DNA of 64,000 bases from Isochrysis galbana (Eukaryota > Haptophyta > Isochrysidales > Isochrysidaceae). This document shows, one piece after another, positions 21,636 through 31,708 of this stretch. A model generated the notes under the pieces. The model saw only the letters and a list, made by a program, of their open reading frames with translations. It was not told the DNA's origin and ran no database searches. The stretch spans positions 2,705,819 to 2,769,818 of the forward strand of contig CM030932.1 in assembly GCA_018136815.1 (NCBI GenBank), in the 5' to 3' direction. Made by a program: the position numbers and the translations under genes. Position 1 is the stretch's first letter. The number at the start of each line of letters is the position of its first letter.

Positions 21636-21974
21636 TGTCGGATCCAGAGTATTTCCACAATACTCTAGACGGATCCGATGGCTTGTGTAGGATGGGCATT
21701 GTTTCTTGAGGGGTGATCGCCGTTTACTTCGAGACTCTTCGTTGTGGCTTCGTTTCGGTTGGCTGCATTCTTCTCCGGACTCGTTTCTTTGATTGTGGCG
21801 ACTGTTTACGTGAGTTTTCGGAGTGTCCCTTTGTTGACTGGGCGGTTTTTGTGAGTGATGTGTGATCGTGGCTTGTGTCGCCATGTAGCGCGCGCGCTCC
21901 CTCTCTCTTTCTCAAGACTGTGCTCTATGCCCCTCGAGACTTGCCACACGAACAAGCATTCGCTTATTTCGACA
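21636..21974 (+). repeat. 3' LTR (339 bp)
   Basis: Matches the 5' LTR across its length apart from the 13-bp indel and one apparent G/A difference near the end. Preceded by six G's and followed by GGGGA, the right-hand target duplication. Confidence 0.93.
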
Positions 21975-23179
21975 GGGGACAGCGGAGGGGAAGGAGAGTA
22001 GACCTTCAGTGGAGACCAAGCTTGGTTTTGAAGCCCAATGAGAGTTTTGGCTCCTTTTGCCTCTTGCGGGGCAAAAACAAAACTCTCGACGCACCCGGTG
22101 GCCTCCGATAGCCGAAGTACTCAGTTGACGCTGGAGCCGAAAGCTCGGTCAAGACGAAGTCTACAGCCTTGGCCATAGTGGGAGCTAAGGATCTCAAGAC
22201 TGAGTTGGGACTATCCTTCAGTTGGTGGGAAGTCCCAATCCTTCACTCTCGAAAGTTGTGTGGCTTTCAAGCTCAGGGTCCTACAAATACACCCAAATCG
22301 TAGGACGCGGTCCTATAATGTAGGACGGAACTTTTTGGCCGTGGTAGTAGCCCTTGGTTAGGTAGAGGAACCATACATAAGAACATAAGAACCACGCATA
22401 AGATTCATCGTAACCGCATCGTAAGTAAGATTAAGGATTAAGGTGTGAATGAGCACGGTACGAGTTCAGTGCTCGCAAATTGGGACGGTCATCCCCCTGC
22501 CTGCCAAGTGGCGTGGCATCGCAGGGGGGTGAGCGGCGAGCGGTTCCCTTCCTCTTCCCCCAGCTCCGTGGGGGGTGGGGGGACGGGGGACGGGAGAGCG
22601 GGAGAGGGAGAGAGGGAGAGGGGGGAGAGAGCGTGCCCTCCCCCATGCCAAGTATAGACTTAGTTTTGACGACGTTGAGAATAAATATATACATAAATTT
22701 GTAGGGCGTAGGGCGGGCGTAGAGGTAGAGGTAGAGCATCTTGTTGGCTAGCATCTGCATCTGCATCTAGCATGCCTAATACATCATACATCATGCATGC
22801 TGCATGCTGCATGCCTAGCCACAAACGACACATACATACACTGGACGAGTCATGCGCCAACCACGCACACCCCCTACACACCCCCATCGCGGGGTAGGGG
22901 CTCCCTTTGCCCATGAAGGCTACGAGGCTACGGTTCCACAGGACTTTGGTCAAACCAAGACAACAAAATAACAAGAGAGCTCTAGAGCTAACACTCTAAA
23001 GATCTAGAGTAAAGATACGAGTCTCAACGTCTTTCCTCTCCCGCTCTCTTTAGGCGGGAAGCCAGCGTCAGTCAACCGTCTCAGAGAAAGAGAGTACTAC
23101 TACAGTACGAGTCCTCCTCTCTAACGACAACATCTTAGGGAAGTAGGGGAGAGAGCGAGTGCGCCACGGGCGGAACTTG
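21975..23179. other. Gene-free stretch after the LTR element
   Basis: An AT-richer block at 21980-22430 has no recognised feature, though GTAGGACGC/GTCCTA motifs recur within it. Then a GA-rich segment (22560-22630) and an inverted family F copy (22800-22960). The final 150 bases before MsrA include GA and CT tracts and are probably its promoter. Confidence 0.5.
22800..22960 (-). repeat. Family F repeat, copy 2
   Basis: Inverted relative to 14237-14400. On the minus strand it shows GAGCCCCTACCCCGCGATGG, GGGTGTGT and GGTTGGCGCATGACTCGTCC. Flanking sequence is unrelated, as expected for a dispersed element. Confidence 0.6.
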
Positions 23180-24138
23180 ATGAGCGTCCGGCGGCTCCGA
23201 GGGGTTGGAGCGGCGGCGGTGGGGCTGATTCTGCCTGCGTGCGCGTACGCCAGCACGCGCGGACCCGCGAGCATGATGAGCAACGGTGGCACCCCACCTA
23301 TCGCGCTGCCTGTCGGGGGCAGATCGAGGCGAGGAGCATTCTCTGACTACTCTCTGCTTGCTGGCCGTGGCTTCGGCTGCATCAAAAGTTTTGGGCGCGA
23401 GGCGGGCGAGTTCGCCCTGCAAGGAATTATTCCTCGCATCTCGCGCGACGGCTACGAGGTGGCCACGTTCGCAGGTGAGGCGAGAATGGCCTCGCTGCTG
23501 CACACTCCCAAGAGCTCACCTCATGTCTGCCCTGATACTGATGCAGGTGGATGCTTCTGGGGGACCGAGCTCCACTTCCAGCGAATGGAAGGTGTGGTTG
23601 CCACGTGCGTCGGCTACACTCAGGGTCGGCTCGAAGTTCCCTCGTACGACGAGGTCTGCAGCGGTCGGACCGGCCACACAGAGGCTGTGCAGCTGATCTT
23701 TGATCCCAAGGAGACGTCATACCGTAAACTGTGTGAGAAGCTTCTGTCGATCATCGACCCGACGGCCCTCAATCGCGTCGGAAATGATGTGGGCACGCAA
23801 TATCGCCATGGCATCTACTTCCACTCGGAAGAGCAGAGACAGGCGAGTCGCACTGCTCGAAATCATGCCCATCCCTTCCGTTGTGGCACGTTGCTATGAA
23901 GCGAGACAAGCTTGGTCGCTCTCATTGTTGTTGTATGGACTCGCAGGTGGCGGAGTCGGTGCTCGCCGAAGCGCAGGAACGCGCTGGCAAGCGCACGGTT
24001 GTTACCGAGTTGGGGCCCGCTGCCCTCTTTTGGCCAGCGGAGGAAGTCCACCAGCAGTACTTGCAGAAAGGCGGCCGCTTTGGCAATCCACAAAAGGTCG
24101 ATAAGGGTTGTCGTGATTCAGTCAGATGCTATGGCTAG
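23180..24138 (+). CDS. msrA: Peptide methionine sulfoxide reductase A, probably organelle-targeted
   Basis: Three exons: 23180-23474, 23547-23842 and 23947-24138, 260 residues. MsrA reduces methionine-S-sulfoxide in oxidised proteins. The catalytic motif GGCFWG is created exactly at the first splice junction (TFAG|GGCFWG), showing that the 72-bp intron, although open in frame, must be removed. Later landmarks: GYTQGRLEVPSYDEVCSGRTGHTE, YRHGIYFHSEEQRQ, HQQYLQKGG, and a C-terminal KGCRDSVRCYG with two cysteines suited to resolving the catalytic sulfenic acid. The second intron starts with GC rather than GT. The first 80 or so residues are a hydrophobic then Ser/Arg-rich extension (VGLILPACAYA), suggesting plastid or secretory targeting. 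An in-frame ATG at the upstream codon (23159 region) is less likely to be used. Confidence 0.93.
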
Positions 24139-24667
24139 AGCCTCCCAGGAAGGCATGAATATGTCAGGTTCTCGGAGGCAGGAAATGAACAATCGAATAC
24201 CGCATATTGGTCGCTGAGAGAGAGTGTTCTACGCCATCCATGATCATTTACGGTCCTTGTCGCGGGTGGTTTTTCGTGATGGGTGCACTGTAGAACTTAT
24301 AGTGGGGTGAATGGAGGGAGAGGACCGCATGAGACGAGCCGTGATCTCCCCTTCTCCTCTTGTTTGTTTGTGTAAGTCCACGCAACCCCCCCATGTTTTG
24401 TGTTTGTTTTGTCTTATCGATGCATTACGCCATCCGGTTCGACCCCAGCGCCATGTGCCCGAGGATGTCCCCCCCCGCGCTGGATGGTTCGCCCCCACCG
24501 TGCGGGAGGGTTCCCCCTTTCTCTCCGATCGTTGCTCCATTCCCTCGCGTCTTCCTCGTTATCGCAGCGCGGGCCAGACCGGCATTTGCCAGCAATAGTC
24601 AACAGTGCAAGCAGCACTCGCATGTCGACTTGTAAATTGCAAGAAAAAGACCCCCGCTACATTCACA

Positions 24668-24800
24668 TAAAAAAAAACCTTTTAATATTCTCGCCTCGCA
24701 CGTGGCACTGGTCGCATATCCGTAGCCACGCCCATACCCCTTCCTCTCCCTCACTTCCCGCCTTGCGGCAACTCCCCTCGTGCTCTACTTAGGGGCCCGG
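24668..24800 (-). repeat. Family A repeat, copy 2
   Basis: On the minus strand: CTAAGTAGAGCACGAGGGGA, GCCGCAAGGCGGGAAGTGAG, then GCGAGGCGAGAATATTAAAAG with a T-run of eight. It is very close to copy 1 at 2370. Confidence 0.75.
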
Positions 24801-24984
24801 GACCTGCGGGGTTCACGGGTTGGGCGGAGTGCGCCTGCCCCCAGCGGGAGAGACGCCCGACGTGAAAAAAAAACAGCACTAAGGCCACTAACGCACAGAT
24901 ACGCTCGAGCCCCCGAGCACTAGTGACACAAGACACGCACACACTATCAAAGGACTTAAAACGTCTCATCAACAGGCCTGTCCA

Positions 24985-25203
24985 AAAACCCCGCACTCTG
25001 AATCGGGCCCGACGTAGTGCACCTGGGCTGGACCCTGGAATACGAAGATAAAGTAGGACTGAGGGGGGGGAGGGGAAGGGGAAGAGGCGGAGGGGAAGGA
25101 GATAAGGGCGATGTCGGTAGTAAGGTTAAGGTAGAGAAACCTAGACCGTAGTCTACTACGCCGCAGTAGGTGTGTTCGCCCAAAATCTTCAGATTTTTTT
25201 TTG
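24985..25203 (+). repeat. Family B SINE-like repeat, copy 4
   Basis: Runs from CCCGCACTCTGAATCGGGCC through CGTAGTGCACC and a GA-rich middle to AAAATCTTCAGATTTTTTTT. The T-tailed end matches other copies. No target-site duplication was recognised, so the ends are approximate. Confidence 0.7.
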
Positions 25204-25888
25204 AGTCAGGGTGGTGAATACTCAGCTCATGCCAGATGGCAGAATCTGAGGGTGACCGGCGGGCCCCCCGGAGGGGAGTTGGAGCCCTGGGGGGGAGGCA
25301 CGAGGCGCCTGCCCCATGTGTACTAAGTATAAAATTACTACTAGTTTGTAGCAATATCGACGAAGAAGAGAGCCCGCCTTGCCGTGGCGCTAGTTGGTCG
25401 GCCTTTGTTTGCGCGATATGTCCTCTACGCTACCACTTGCTACCTCGTAATCGCAATGTGCACGGTCTACCTGTACTTTTTGTCCTCTTGTTTTTGCTGA
25501 TTCTAGTGGTATCGCGATGCAGGTCGCACGTGTTGCTGCCGTTACACCCTGCCAATTTGTGTTGCCCTACGCTGCACTCTAATACAACACTCCTGTATCA
25601 TATCACAGCCAATACTGATACAAACAGCGGCACTCCGGCGCCAACCCTCGCGGCTCGGCTCGTCGCTGCTCCAGCGTCAGCCTAACTGGTAGTCGCTTGC
25701 CATCTTTGGGAAGAAATACAACGGAAGCGCTTGTGCTCGGCAACGCACACAAGACTCACACATTGGTACGCGCGTTTCGGTGCAGCTGTGTGGGTGTGTG
25801 GGCATGAGGATTGGCGTCTGATTGTTCATGGCGACGGCAGCATGCGGACCCCCAAGCGAAGAATGCGAACGGCGATTTGCGGTGGCAT

Positions 25889-27661
25889 CTATGATATGGC
25901 GCTCGCTTGGAGGATCCAATGGACTGCCACTCCAATGGCCTGCCCGAGCATCAGCGTCACTGTGGCGTACCGTGCCGCATGAGCAAGTGACAGCAGCCGA
26001 AGTTCGTTAACAAAGGACGAGACCGTCGAGAGGGATCCTGCGGCACCGAGCGACACCGCAGCTAGCAAGGCCTGAGCGACTACAACATTCTCAGATCCTG
26101 GATGCGCCCCACCTGCCCCATCCACGGCGACGCCACTGCCTGTAGCACCGCTGATAGATGGAGCCGGCCGCAAGAGCGCGGCGCATGTTGCACTAAGTAT
26201 CGATCCACAGACATTACAGAGCAGTGTGTACATCGGGAAACGCGGGTGGTGCCGGTTTCGGAAAGAAAGTAAGTATCGAGCAAGAGCAAATGGAGGTGAG
26301 AGCAGAAGTGCGACCAAAACCCTCAAAGCGCTGAAGTCGTCGGCCATCGCCGACATCACCGCGGCCACAGTGCAGCTGCAGAGTGCAAGCGTGATCGCAA
26401 AAAGAGAGACTGGAAGTTTCCATGTATTGAATAGAGGGAATGCGGTCTGCTCTCGTGCGATGGGGGGCACCGGATGTGCAATCACATAGCTGAGCGAGCG
26501 ACCAAACGAGCGGCGGAGCGAAGGGCCAATTGAGCCATACGGAGGGGAAGGCCCCGCTCCGGGGAGTGCGCCTTCCGCATCCTCCGCCGACATCTCGTGA
26601 GCAAGATCGGAGTCGTCGACTTCCTCGATTGGAATCTCGGCTAGGGAAGAAGCTAACGACGACCGGACTTCTAGTGACCCATCCGCCTTTTTGGCTTGGC
26701 CGCTATAAAGCCGCGTGGCGCTGGCCAACCCCTCAGTGATGCTCGCGACATCGGGCCCGAGTTGCCCTACTTCCCGATTCAAATGCTCCATGCCGGTGCG
26801 CGTCGTCCCTGTCGAGATTGTGTGCGAGGCTGGCACTAGTGCTCCTGGGACTGAGCTTGCTAGCGTTGGCCCCTCGCTCTGTGTGGGAGCAAGTGGCGCT
26901 GTGGGAGCAAGTGGTGGTACGGTGGCCGCATCCAAAAGTTCGCGTACCCGCGACGGTACGAGCTGCGAGCCCAGCAATCTCCCAAGATGAAGGCACGATG
27001 TAGAGGCCGCAAGACCGATGGCGAGACACATGATGGCACGATCATAAGCGCCAGTGACAAGGATCGCAGCAGCCGAAGCGTTCCATGACGAGAATGTTGT
27101 GAGGCAACCGCAAAAGCCAGTGGTGAACCCAACATAGAGGTTGGGGAATCTGGGCAAGACGTACGGTGACAAGCCTACGGCGACACCCATGAGAAACGCG
27201 CCGAGGCTGTTGGCGAGTAGGTCACGGAAAAGAACGTCATCCAGGCGAGACGACGGCGCGCTGGTGTCATCTGCGCCATGCGCTGCAGCTGCCGGTCTGT
27301 TGGGAGTGAGCCCTCTCGTGGCGGCGAGTTCGCCGCAGAAATATCGGGCTGTTGTGCCAGCGAGCGAGAAAAGGGCGACGCATGCGATGTTAGTGGCGTG
27401 CTGATGGGTGGCGGGGGTGTCTTTAGCATAGTAGTGCGAGAAGATCAGCACACCTTTGCGCCGCACCCGCTGGTGAGTGGTAGAGGTTGCGGAGGTGGCA
27501 GCGGCCTCGAGCGTGCGTGGCCGCTCGCTTGTGCGTGCGGCGGAGAATGGTTTTCTCACGTCGGGTTCAGTTCGTCCGAACATCGTGTGCAAGAGCGCTG
27601 CGTACAACAACGAGCACCGGCGCCTACTGTCCGCGCGAGACGAGGAAGCAGCAGTCTCCAT
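25889..27661 (-). CDS. Two-domain fluoride export channel (FEX/CrcB family)
   Basis: One open frame of 590 residues. CrcB/Fluc proteins are passive fluoride channels in the plasma membrane. Bacteria pair two small subunits, while eukaryotic FEX proteins fuse two domains. Domain 1 (about residues 90-235) has NSLGAFLMGVAVG, then LYVGFTTGFCGCLTTFSSWN, the broken-helix motif with the pore threonine/serine residues. A long Ser/Pro-rich, acidic linker follows (about 240-400). Domain 2 (about 415-588) has LLCNVCGSILSATCAAL and LGAAGSLSTVSSFVNELRLL, the matching motif. The 85-residue N-terminus is basic and low-complexity. A small in-frame intron near KGVLIFSHYYAKD cannot be excluded. It confers fluoride tolerance in known relatives. 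Confidence 0.88.
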   Translation of the reverse strand: METAASSSRADSRRRCSLLYAALLHTMFGRTEPDVRKPFSAARTSERPRTLEAAATSATSTTHQRVRRKGVLIFSHYYAKDTPATHQHATNIACVALFSLAGTTARYFCGELAATRGLTPNRPAAAAHGADDTSAPSSRLDDVLFRDLLANSLGAFLMGVAVGLSPYVLPRFPNLYVGFTTGFCGCLTTFSSWNASAAAILVTGAYDRAIMCLAIGLAASTSCLHLGRLLGSQLVPSRVRELLDAATVPPLAPTAPLAPTQSEGPTLASSVPGALVPASHTISTGTTRTGMEHLNREVGQLGPDVASITEGLASATRLYSGQAKKADGSLEVRSSLASSLAEIPIEEVDDSDLAHEMSAEDAEGALPGAGPSPPYGSIGPSLRRSFGRSLSYVIAHPVPPIAREQTAFPLFNTWKLPVSLFAITLALCSCTVAAVMSAMADDFSALRVLVALLLSPPFALARYLLSFRNRHHPRFPMYTLLCNVCGSILSATCAALLRPAPSISGATGSGVAVDGAGGAHPGSENVVVAQALLAAVSLGAAGSLSTVSSFVNELRLLSLAHAARYATVTLMLGQAIGVAVHWILQASAIS

Positions 27662-30118
27662 CGCTGCCGATGTAATGGCAAGCGTCAGGTTTTCTTGTTT
27701 TGGTTGTAGAGAGTAAAGAGATTATTTTCGCTACACGGCCTACGCATATTGTACACAAGGAGAAAGGGAGGGAGAAGGGAGAACAAAGTTCGAACCAAAG
27801 AAGCGCCTCCTTGCTCCTTAGTGTGAACGACGGTTACGGTGAAACCGAATATTCACACTCAGGGAAGGATAGCCTTGTGTTTGGGTGTTTGGGTGGGTTG
27901 AGTGAGATGCCATCCCCATCCCCATCCCCGGGCTTGACGGATCCGAGGTTACCACTGCCTCAGATGGGAACAGAAGGGACGGAAGGGAAGCGGCGAGAGG
28001 CGCGGCGGAAGTTGGGGGGTGGCCAATGACGGGCTGGACCACCTCCTCAGCAGAGAAAGGCGGGAGGACGGGCTTGGGCGAGGGCGAGCGCGACGACGGA
28101 GCGGACATGGCTGGGCAGATCGGGTTGGATAGGTTGAGGCTTGGGGATTGGTGAGGTTTGGTATTGAGGTAGTGTTGAGAACGAGGGACGAGAACGGGAA
28201 CGAGAGCGACGAACGAAGAACGACAGACGACAGACGATTAGGGGCCGATGGACCGACGAGATGACACTACACTCACGTCAACACTCTCCACATTAACGTA
28301 TCCCTATCACGGAACGCACAGGAACCCGCTGACAGATCGAACAAGGAAGAGAATGCCGACAAGAGAGCGACGGGGCGACGGACGATCCGACGGGGCGACA
28401 GTTACGCACAGGAATAAAGAGGGGGAATCTTTCGAAAAACCTTAAGTGATTTGATGAAGACCGAAGTAAAATAGCGCCACGGTATAATCCAACGGCCAAC
28501 ACCTGAGGGGGAATCAGGGTCACACAAGGGGGCGGTTCCTTGCACCGGCGATACCTGATCGCGCGACTTAGCCTAAAACGCGAGGAGCACGCAAGGAGGT
28601 AAGCCAGGTGAGGGGCAAGCAGGCGACAAAGGAGGCGATAAAGGAGGCGAGGGCAACAAGGGCGAATGGACGAATGTAGGACACTGCGACGGTGACTCGT
28701 GGCTAGCCTGCAAGGAGGGAACATAGAAACGCAAACAACTTCTAAAACAAAAAGGTCGATCGCGGATGCGACAGGGCTCAGTTCGAAGTGCCGGAAGTGG
28801 CATCCGGTGGCGGACGTTAGCGCGCGTGCGCTTTGGCTTTGGGGCGCCGCGGCTGCCGATTTCGACGCGGCTTGGGGGCGCGTCGTGCGCGATTGGCGTC
28901 GCTGGCTAGGCAGTTGCTGATTGTTTCGCGTATATACGTCGTTGCGCGGGCCGGGCACCCGGGCTAATTAATGCTAATCCACAAGAATGGTCTCGCAGCT
29001 CGCAGCGCGCCCGGGCCCGGGCTCGCTTCGACGTTCGAAGTTGGGCTCTCCGGGCCTCCGGTGGCCGGTGGCGGGCGTTACCGCGCGTGCGTGCTTTGGG
29101 GCGCCGCGGCTGCCGATTTCGACGCGGCTTGGCGGCTTGCGCTTGGGGGCGCGTCGTGCGCGATTGGCGTCGCTGGCTGGTGGCTGGTGGCTGGGCGGTT
29201 CCCGGCCCGGTTCTTGATTGTTTCCTATGTGGTATGTGGATGCGGCGGCGCCGCGGCTGCCTGCCGATATCGATATCGACGTGGCTTGGGCGGGACGCTT
29301 CGTTCGCGCTCGATTGGCGTGGCGGGCTCATCGGTGGATCGGTGGTGCCCGTTCCTGTGTATATATATGGGGCTTGGCGCGAGCTAGGCACCGGGCTGAT
29401 GACCAAGACCGGCTTCGCATCGCGCCCCGTCGTTTTGAATTTGGGCTCTCCGAGATAGTGCTGACCCTATTTCCTATTCCTATTTTCATTTTTTGTTCTG
29501 CGTTATGCCGTTCTGCCGTTTTTGGGTTGTGCTTTATGCTTTATGCTTTGTTGTGGGGGCTCCCCGGCGGTGTTTGGGGCCCTTTTCACGCTGCGCTTCG
29601 AGAACCCGGACGGCACGCCGTACCACTTCCACGGCGCCGAATATGTGCTAGGGTGGTTTCAGGGGTTTCTACCGCTTTGGAGTATTTCACCTCTTAGAAG
29701 TTCAAATAGTGTTTGACCGCCCTAGAGAGAGCGCCTTGGGTGAGGGCCTAGGCAGCCAGGAGGGCGTGTACAGAAATACCGGGGGGAAGGACAAAGAGGT
29801 GCTGGAAGGAGTGGAGCAGATACGTGAGAGATGAGAGATGAGGTGTAAACTTTTGTAAACAGTAAATGGATAGGCGTTGCGAGAGGGCCGGCGAGAGAGC
29901 AGAGCTGGGGGGGCGGGGCAGGGGGACGATCCGTTGCAGCGCGCAGCGAGCGCCGTCCGCCGCACAGAGACAGAGGGAGAGAGAGCGGGTGGTGGTGGGA
30001 GAGAGAGAGGGAGGGAGCGAGGGAGGGAGGGAGGGAGGGAGAGAGAGAGAGGGAGGGAGGAAAGTAGGGAGAGAGGGAGAGGTCTCTAAAGTGTCGACAC
30101 CCTTCCCGCTGGGCGACG
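27662..30118. other. Gene-free stretch with family D and GC-rich duplicated block
   Basis: Holds a family D copy (27940-28290, minus) and two related GC-rich blocks (about 28830-28920 and 29095-29190) sharing GGGGCGCCGCGGCTGCCGAT then TTCGACGCGGCTTG. From about 29995 to 30085 long GA tracts lead into the next gene and are probably its promoter/5' UTR. Confidence 0.55.
27940..28290 (-). repeat. Family D element, 5' leader plus coding start, copy 2
   Basis: On the minus strand, a leader with TCGTTCTCG-type repeats and CAATACCAAACCTCACCA runs to an ATG at 28108. It opens MSAPSSRSPSPKPVLPPFS, AEEVVQPVIGHPPTSAAPL and SEAVVTSDPS, almost identical to copy 1 (11209). It ends at the same GGATCCGTC point, after which a CCCATC repeat begins. 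Confidence 0.65.
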
Positions 30119-31708
30119 ATGGCCTCCCCACCCGGCGGCCTTGTCTCAGCGCTGCAGGAGTTGCGTGCCAAGGCGATCACGCGCCGCATCGACCTAGTCA
30201 AAGCATTTGAGGACTCTTTGGGCTCCTCGCAGGAGAGAGAACTGGGAATTATGCACAAGGGGTTGTTCAAGACTGTGATGGGCTCGCTCTTTGGGCACTC
30301 GAGCCTTACACTTGCGTCGATTGACATGATCTGTGAAACGTGGGCCGCAGGAGAACCAGGCTCGCCAGGAAGGTACACCTATGTGCGGTGGAGGAAGTTT
30401 GCCACTGACTTTGACAACATCCCGCCGCCACCGCCGCCGAACGCGCCCTCGCGCCACTTTGCGGGTGCGTTCGACTCGGACGTCTTCAGCCTCAGTCCCG
30501 GCAAGCCGCAGCGTCGCGAGGGTAGGCGGGCACATGGCGATTTGCGCTCTGCATCCGAAGTCCACTTTGGCGGGCCCGAGGACGTCGTGCCAGTCGCCTC
30601 CGTCCCGCACGGCAGTTCGGAGGAGATCACAAGATCGTCGATCGTGCTGCAGGGGCCCGATGCCGTCTCCGAGAGCGAAATTCAGCGCAACGCACGCGAG
30701 GCCGCTGCGCGCAACCCCTTCGCTGGCCTGCGTAACCAGTCGACCATCGGAGTCGATGTGCCGCCACCTAGGCCACCCAAGGTGCCATCCCCCGCCAAAC
30801 TGAAAAATGAGAAGGGCGTGTTGGAGTTTACCGACGAGAACACAGAAAAGCCACCCCCCGGATACTACTACGACAAGGACGACCGACTGCGCCCGTATGG
30901 CGCATACGCCGGCGCCACGCAACACTCATCCATCTCAGACAAGCTCTCATGGGAGCACGCCCCCGACGAGCCGATCAATGAGCACAAGCTCCGCGGTAGA
31001 CGCGTCTTCCATGACGGACGTGCCACGCAGTCCATCGTGCCCTCGCTTTTGACTGGGCGTAATCTGCCGCCTGGCGTCTACATTGATGACCAACCGCACG
31101 CGAAGCCCATGCATCCTTTGGCACATAAGTCCACGATTGGCTCGGAGGCCATGTCATGGAACCCTCCCGACAATGAGACGTCCCCGTCGCGCCGGCCGCT
31201 ACCATCGTGGTCATCGCCCACGAAACAGCACTTGGCCGGTGCTTTTCCGCCACCGCAGCAGCAGCACGTGCAGGCCGCTTCAGAGGCCACATGGCGCCAC
31301 ATGGACATGCAGGAGTCCTTGCGTAACGGCGGGGCAGCACTGCCGCAGTACAGTAGCCATTACCCGCACGCGTCCTCCCATTTAGTGAGGGAGGAGCAGT
31401 ACAATCACTTGCAGCAGCACATACAACAGCAGCTTCAGCAGCCGTCGTCTTACATCCCGCATATGCCAGAGAATGAGCCGCATGGCCGGCCACCACTCCG
31501 CTTCTCCTCGGTCGCGCCTCAGCCACAAATGCAGCCGGGCCAAGTGAATTTGTACAGCACGTCGTCATCGCGCATCGGTCCTCCGACGAACGCGCCGCCG
31601 CCGCCGCAGGCGCTCTACTCGGACGCATTTGCCGACCGTGCGCGCCTCAGCCACTCGTTCACGGATCATTTTGCGGCGCCCCGTGGCGGTACGGGGATGA
31701 TGCATTAA
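30119..31708 (+). CDS. EF-hand-like N-terminus with long Pro/Gln-rich repeat region; candidate cytoskeletal or flagellar protein
   Basis: One open frame of 529 residues. Residues about 20-90 (RRIDLVKAFEDSLG...GLFKTVMGSLFG...YTYVRWRKFATDF) have the spacing of a divergent EF-hand pair as in calcyphosine-like flagellar proteins, but calcium-ligand acidic positions are largely lost, so binding is doubtful. The rest is disordered, rich in Pro, Ser, Gln and His. It holds loosely repeated modules built on an S-T/S-I-G/S core followed by a Trp- and Pro-containing stretch: LRNQSTIGVDVPPPRPP, then QHSSISDKLSWEHAPDEP, then AHKSTIGSEAMSWNPPDNE. A GA tract precedes the ATG. The role is inferred only from layout; I do not recognise the family firmly. 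Confidence 0.65.
   Translation: MASPPGGLVSALQELRAKAITRRIDLVKAFEDSLGSSQERELGIMHKGLFKTVMGSLFGHSSLTLASIDMICETWAAGEPGSPGRYTYVRWRKFATDFDNIPPPPPPNAPSRHFAGAFDSDVFSLSPGKPQRREGRRAHGDLRSASEVHFGGPEDVVPVASVPHGSSEEITRSSIVLQGPDAVSESEIQRNAREAAARNPFAGLRNQSTIGVDVPPPRPPKVPSPAKLKNEKGVLEFTDENTEKPPPGYYYDKDDRLRPYGAYAGATQHSSISDKLSWEHAPDEPINEHKLRGRRVFHDGRATQSIVPSLLTGRNLPPGVYIDDQPHAKPMHPLAHKSTIGSEAMSWNPPDNETSPSRRPLPSWSSPTKQHLAGAFPPPQQQHVQAASEATWRHMDMQESLRNGGAALPQYSSHYPHASSHLVREEQYNHLQQHIQQQLQQPSSYIPHMPENEPHGRPPLRFSSVAPQPQMQPGQVNLYSTSSSRIGPPTNAPPPPQALYSDAFADRARLSHSFTDHFAAPRGGTGMMH

Larger units (their letters stand above)
20037..21974 (+). mobile_element. Complete non-autonomous LTR retrotransposon (TRIM/LARD-like)
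   Basis: Two direct terminal repeats, 20037-20388 and 21636-21974, begin TGTCG and end CGACA as LTRs do. They are flanked by the 5-bp target duplication GGGGA at 20032-20036 and 21975-21979. The LTRs differ by one 13-bp insertion (20090-20102) and an apparent single substitution (20380/21966), so the insertion is young. The internal 1247 bp has no gag, protease, RT or integrase; its ORFs are low-complexity. Six G's directly before the 3' LTR could act as a polypurine tract, supporting plus orientation; no primer-binding site matching a common tRNA was recognised. It must depend on an autonomous relative. Confidence 0.93.
24139..25888. other. Gene-free stretch with family A and B copies
   Basis: Holds a family A copy (24668-24800, minus) followed by a family B copy (24985-25203, plus). 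About 24310-24600 and 25380-25700 are open in several frames without domain evidence; the second could include 3' sequence of the fluoride channel gene. Confidence 0.55.
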
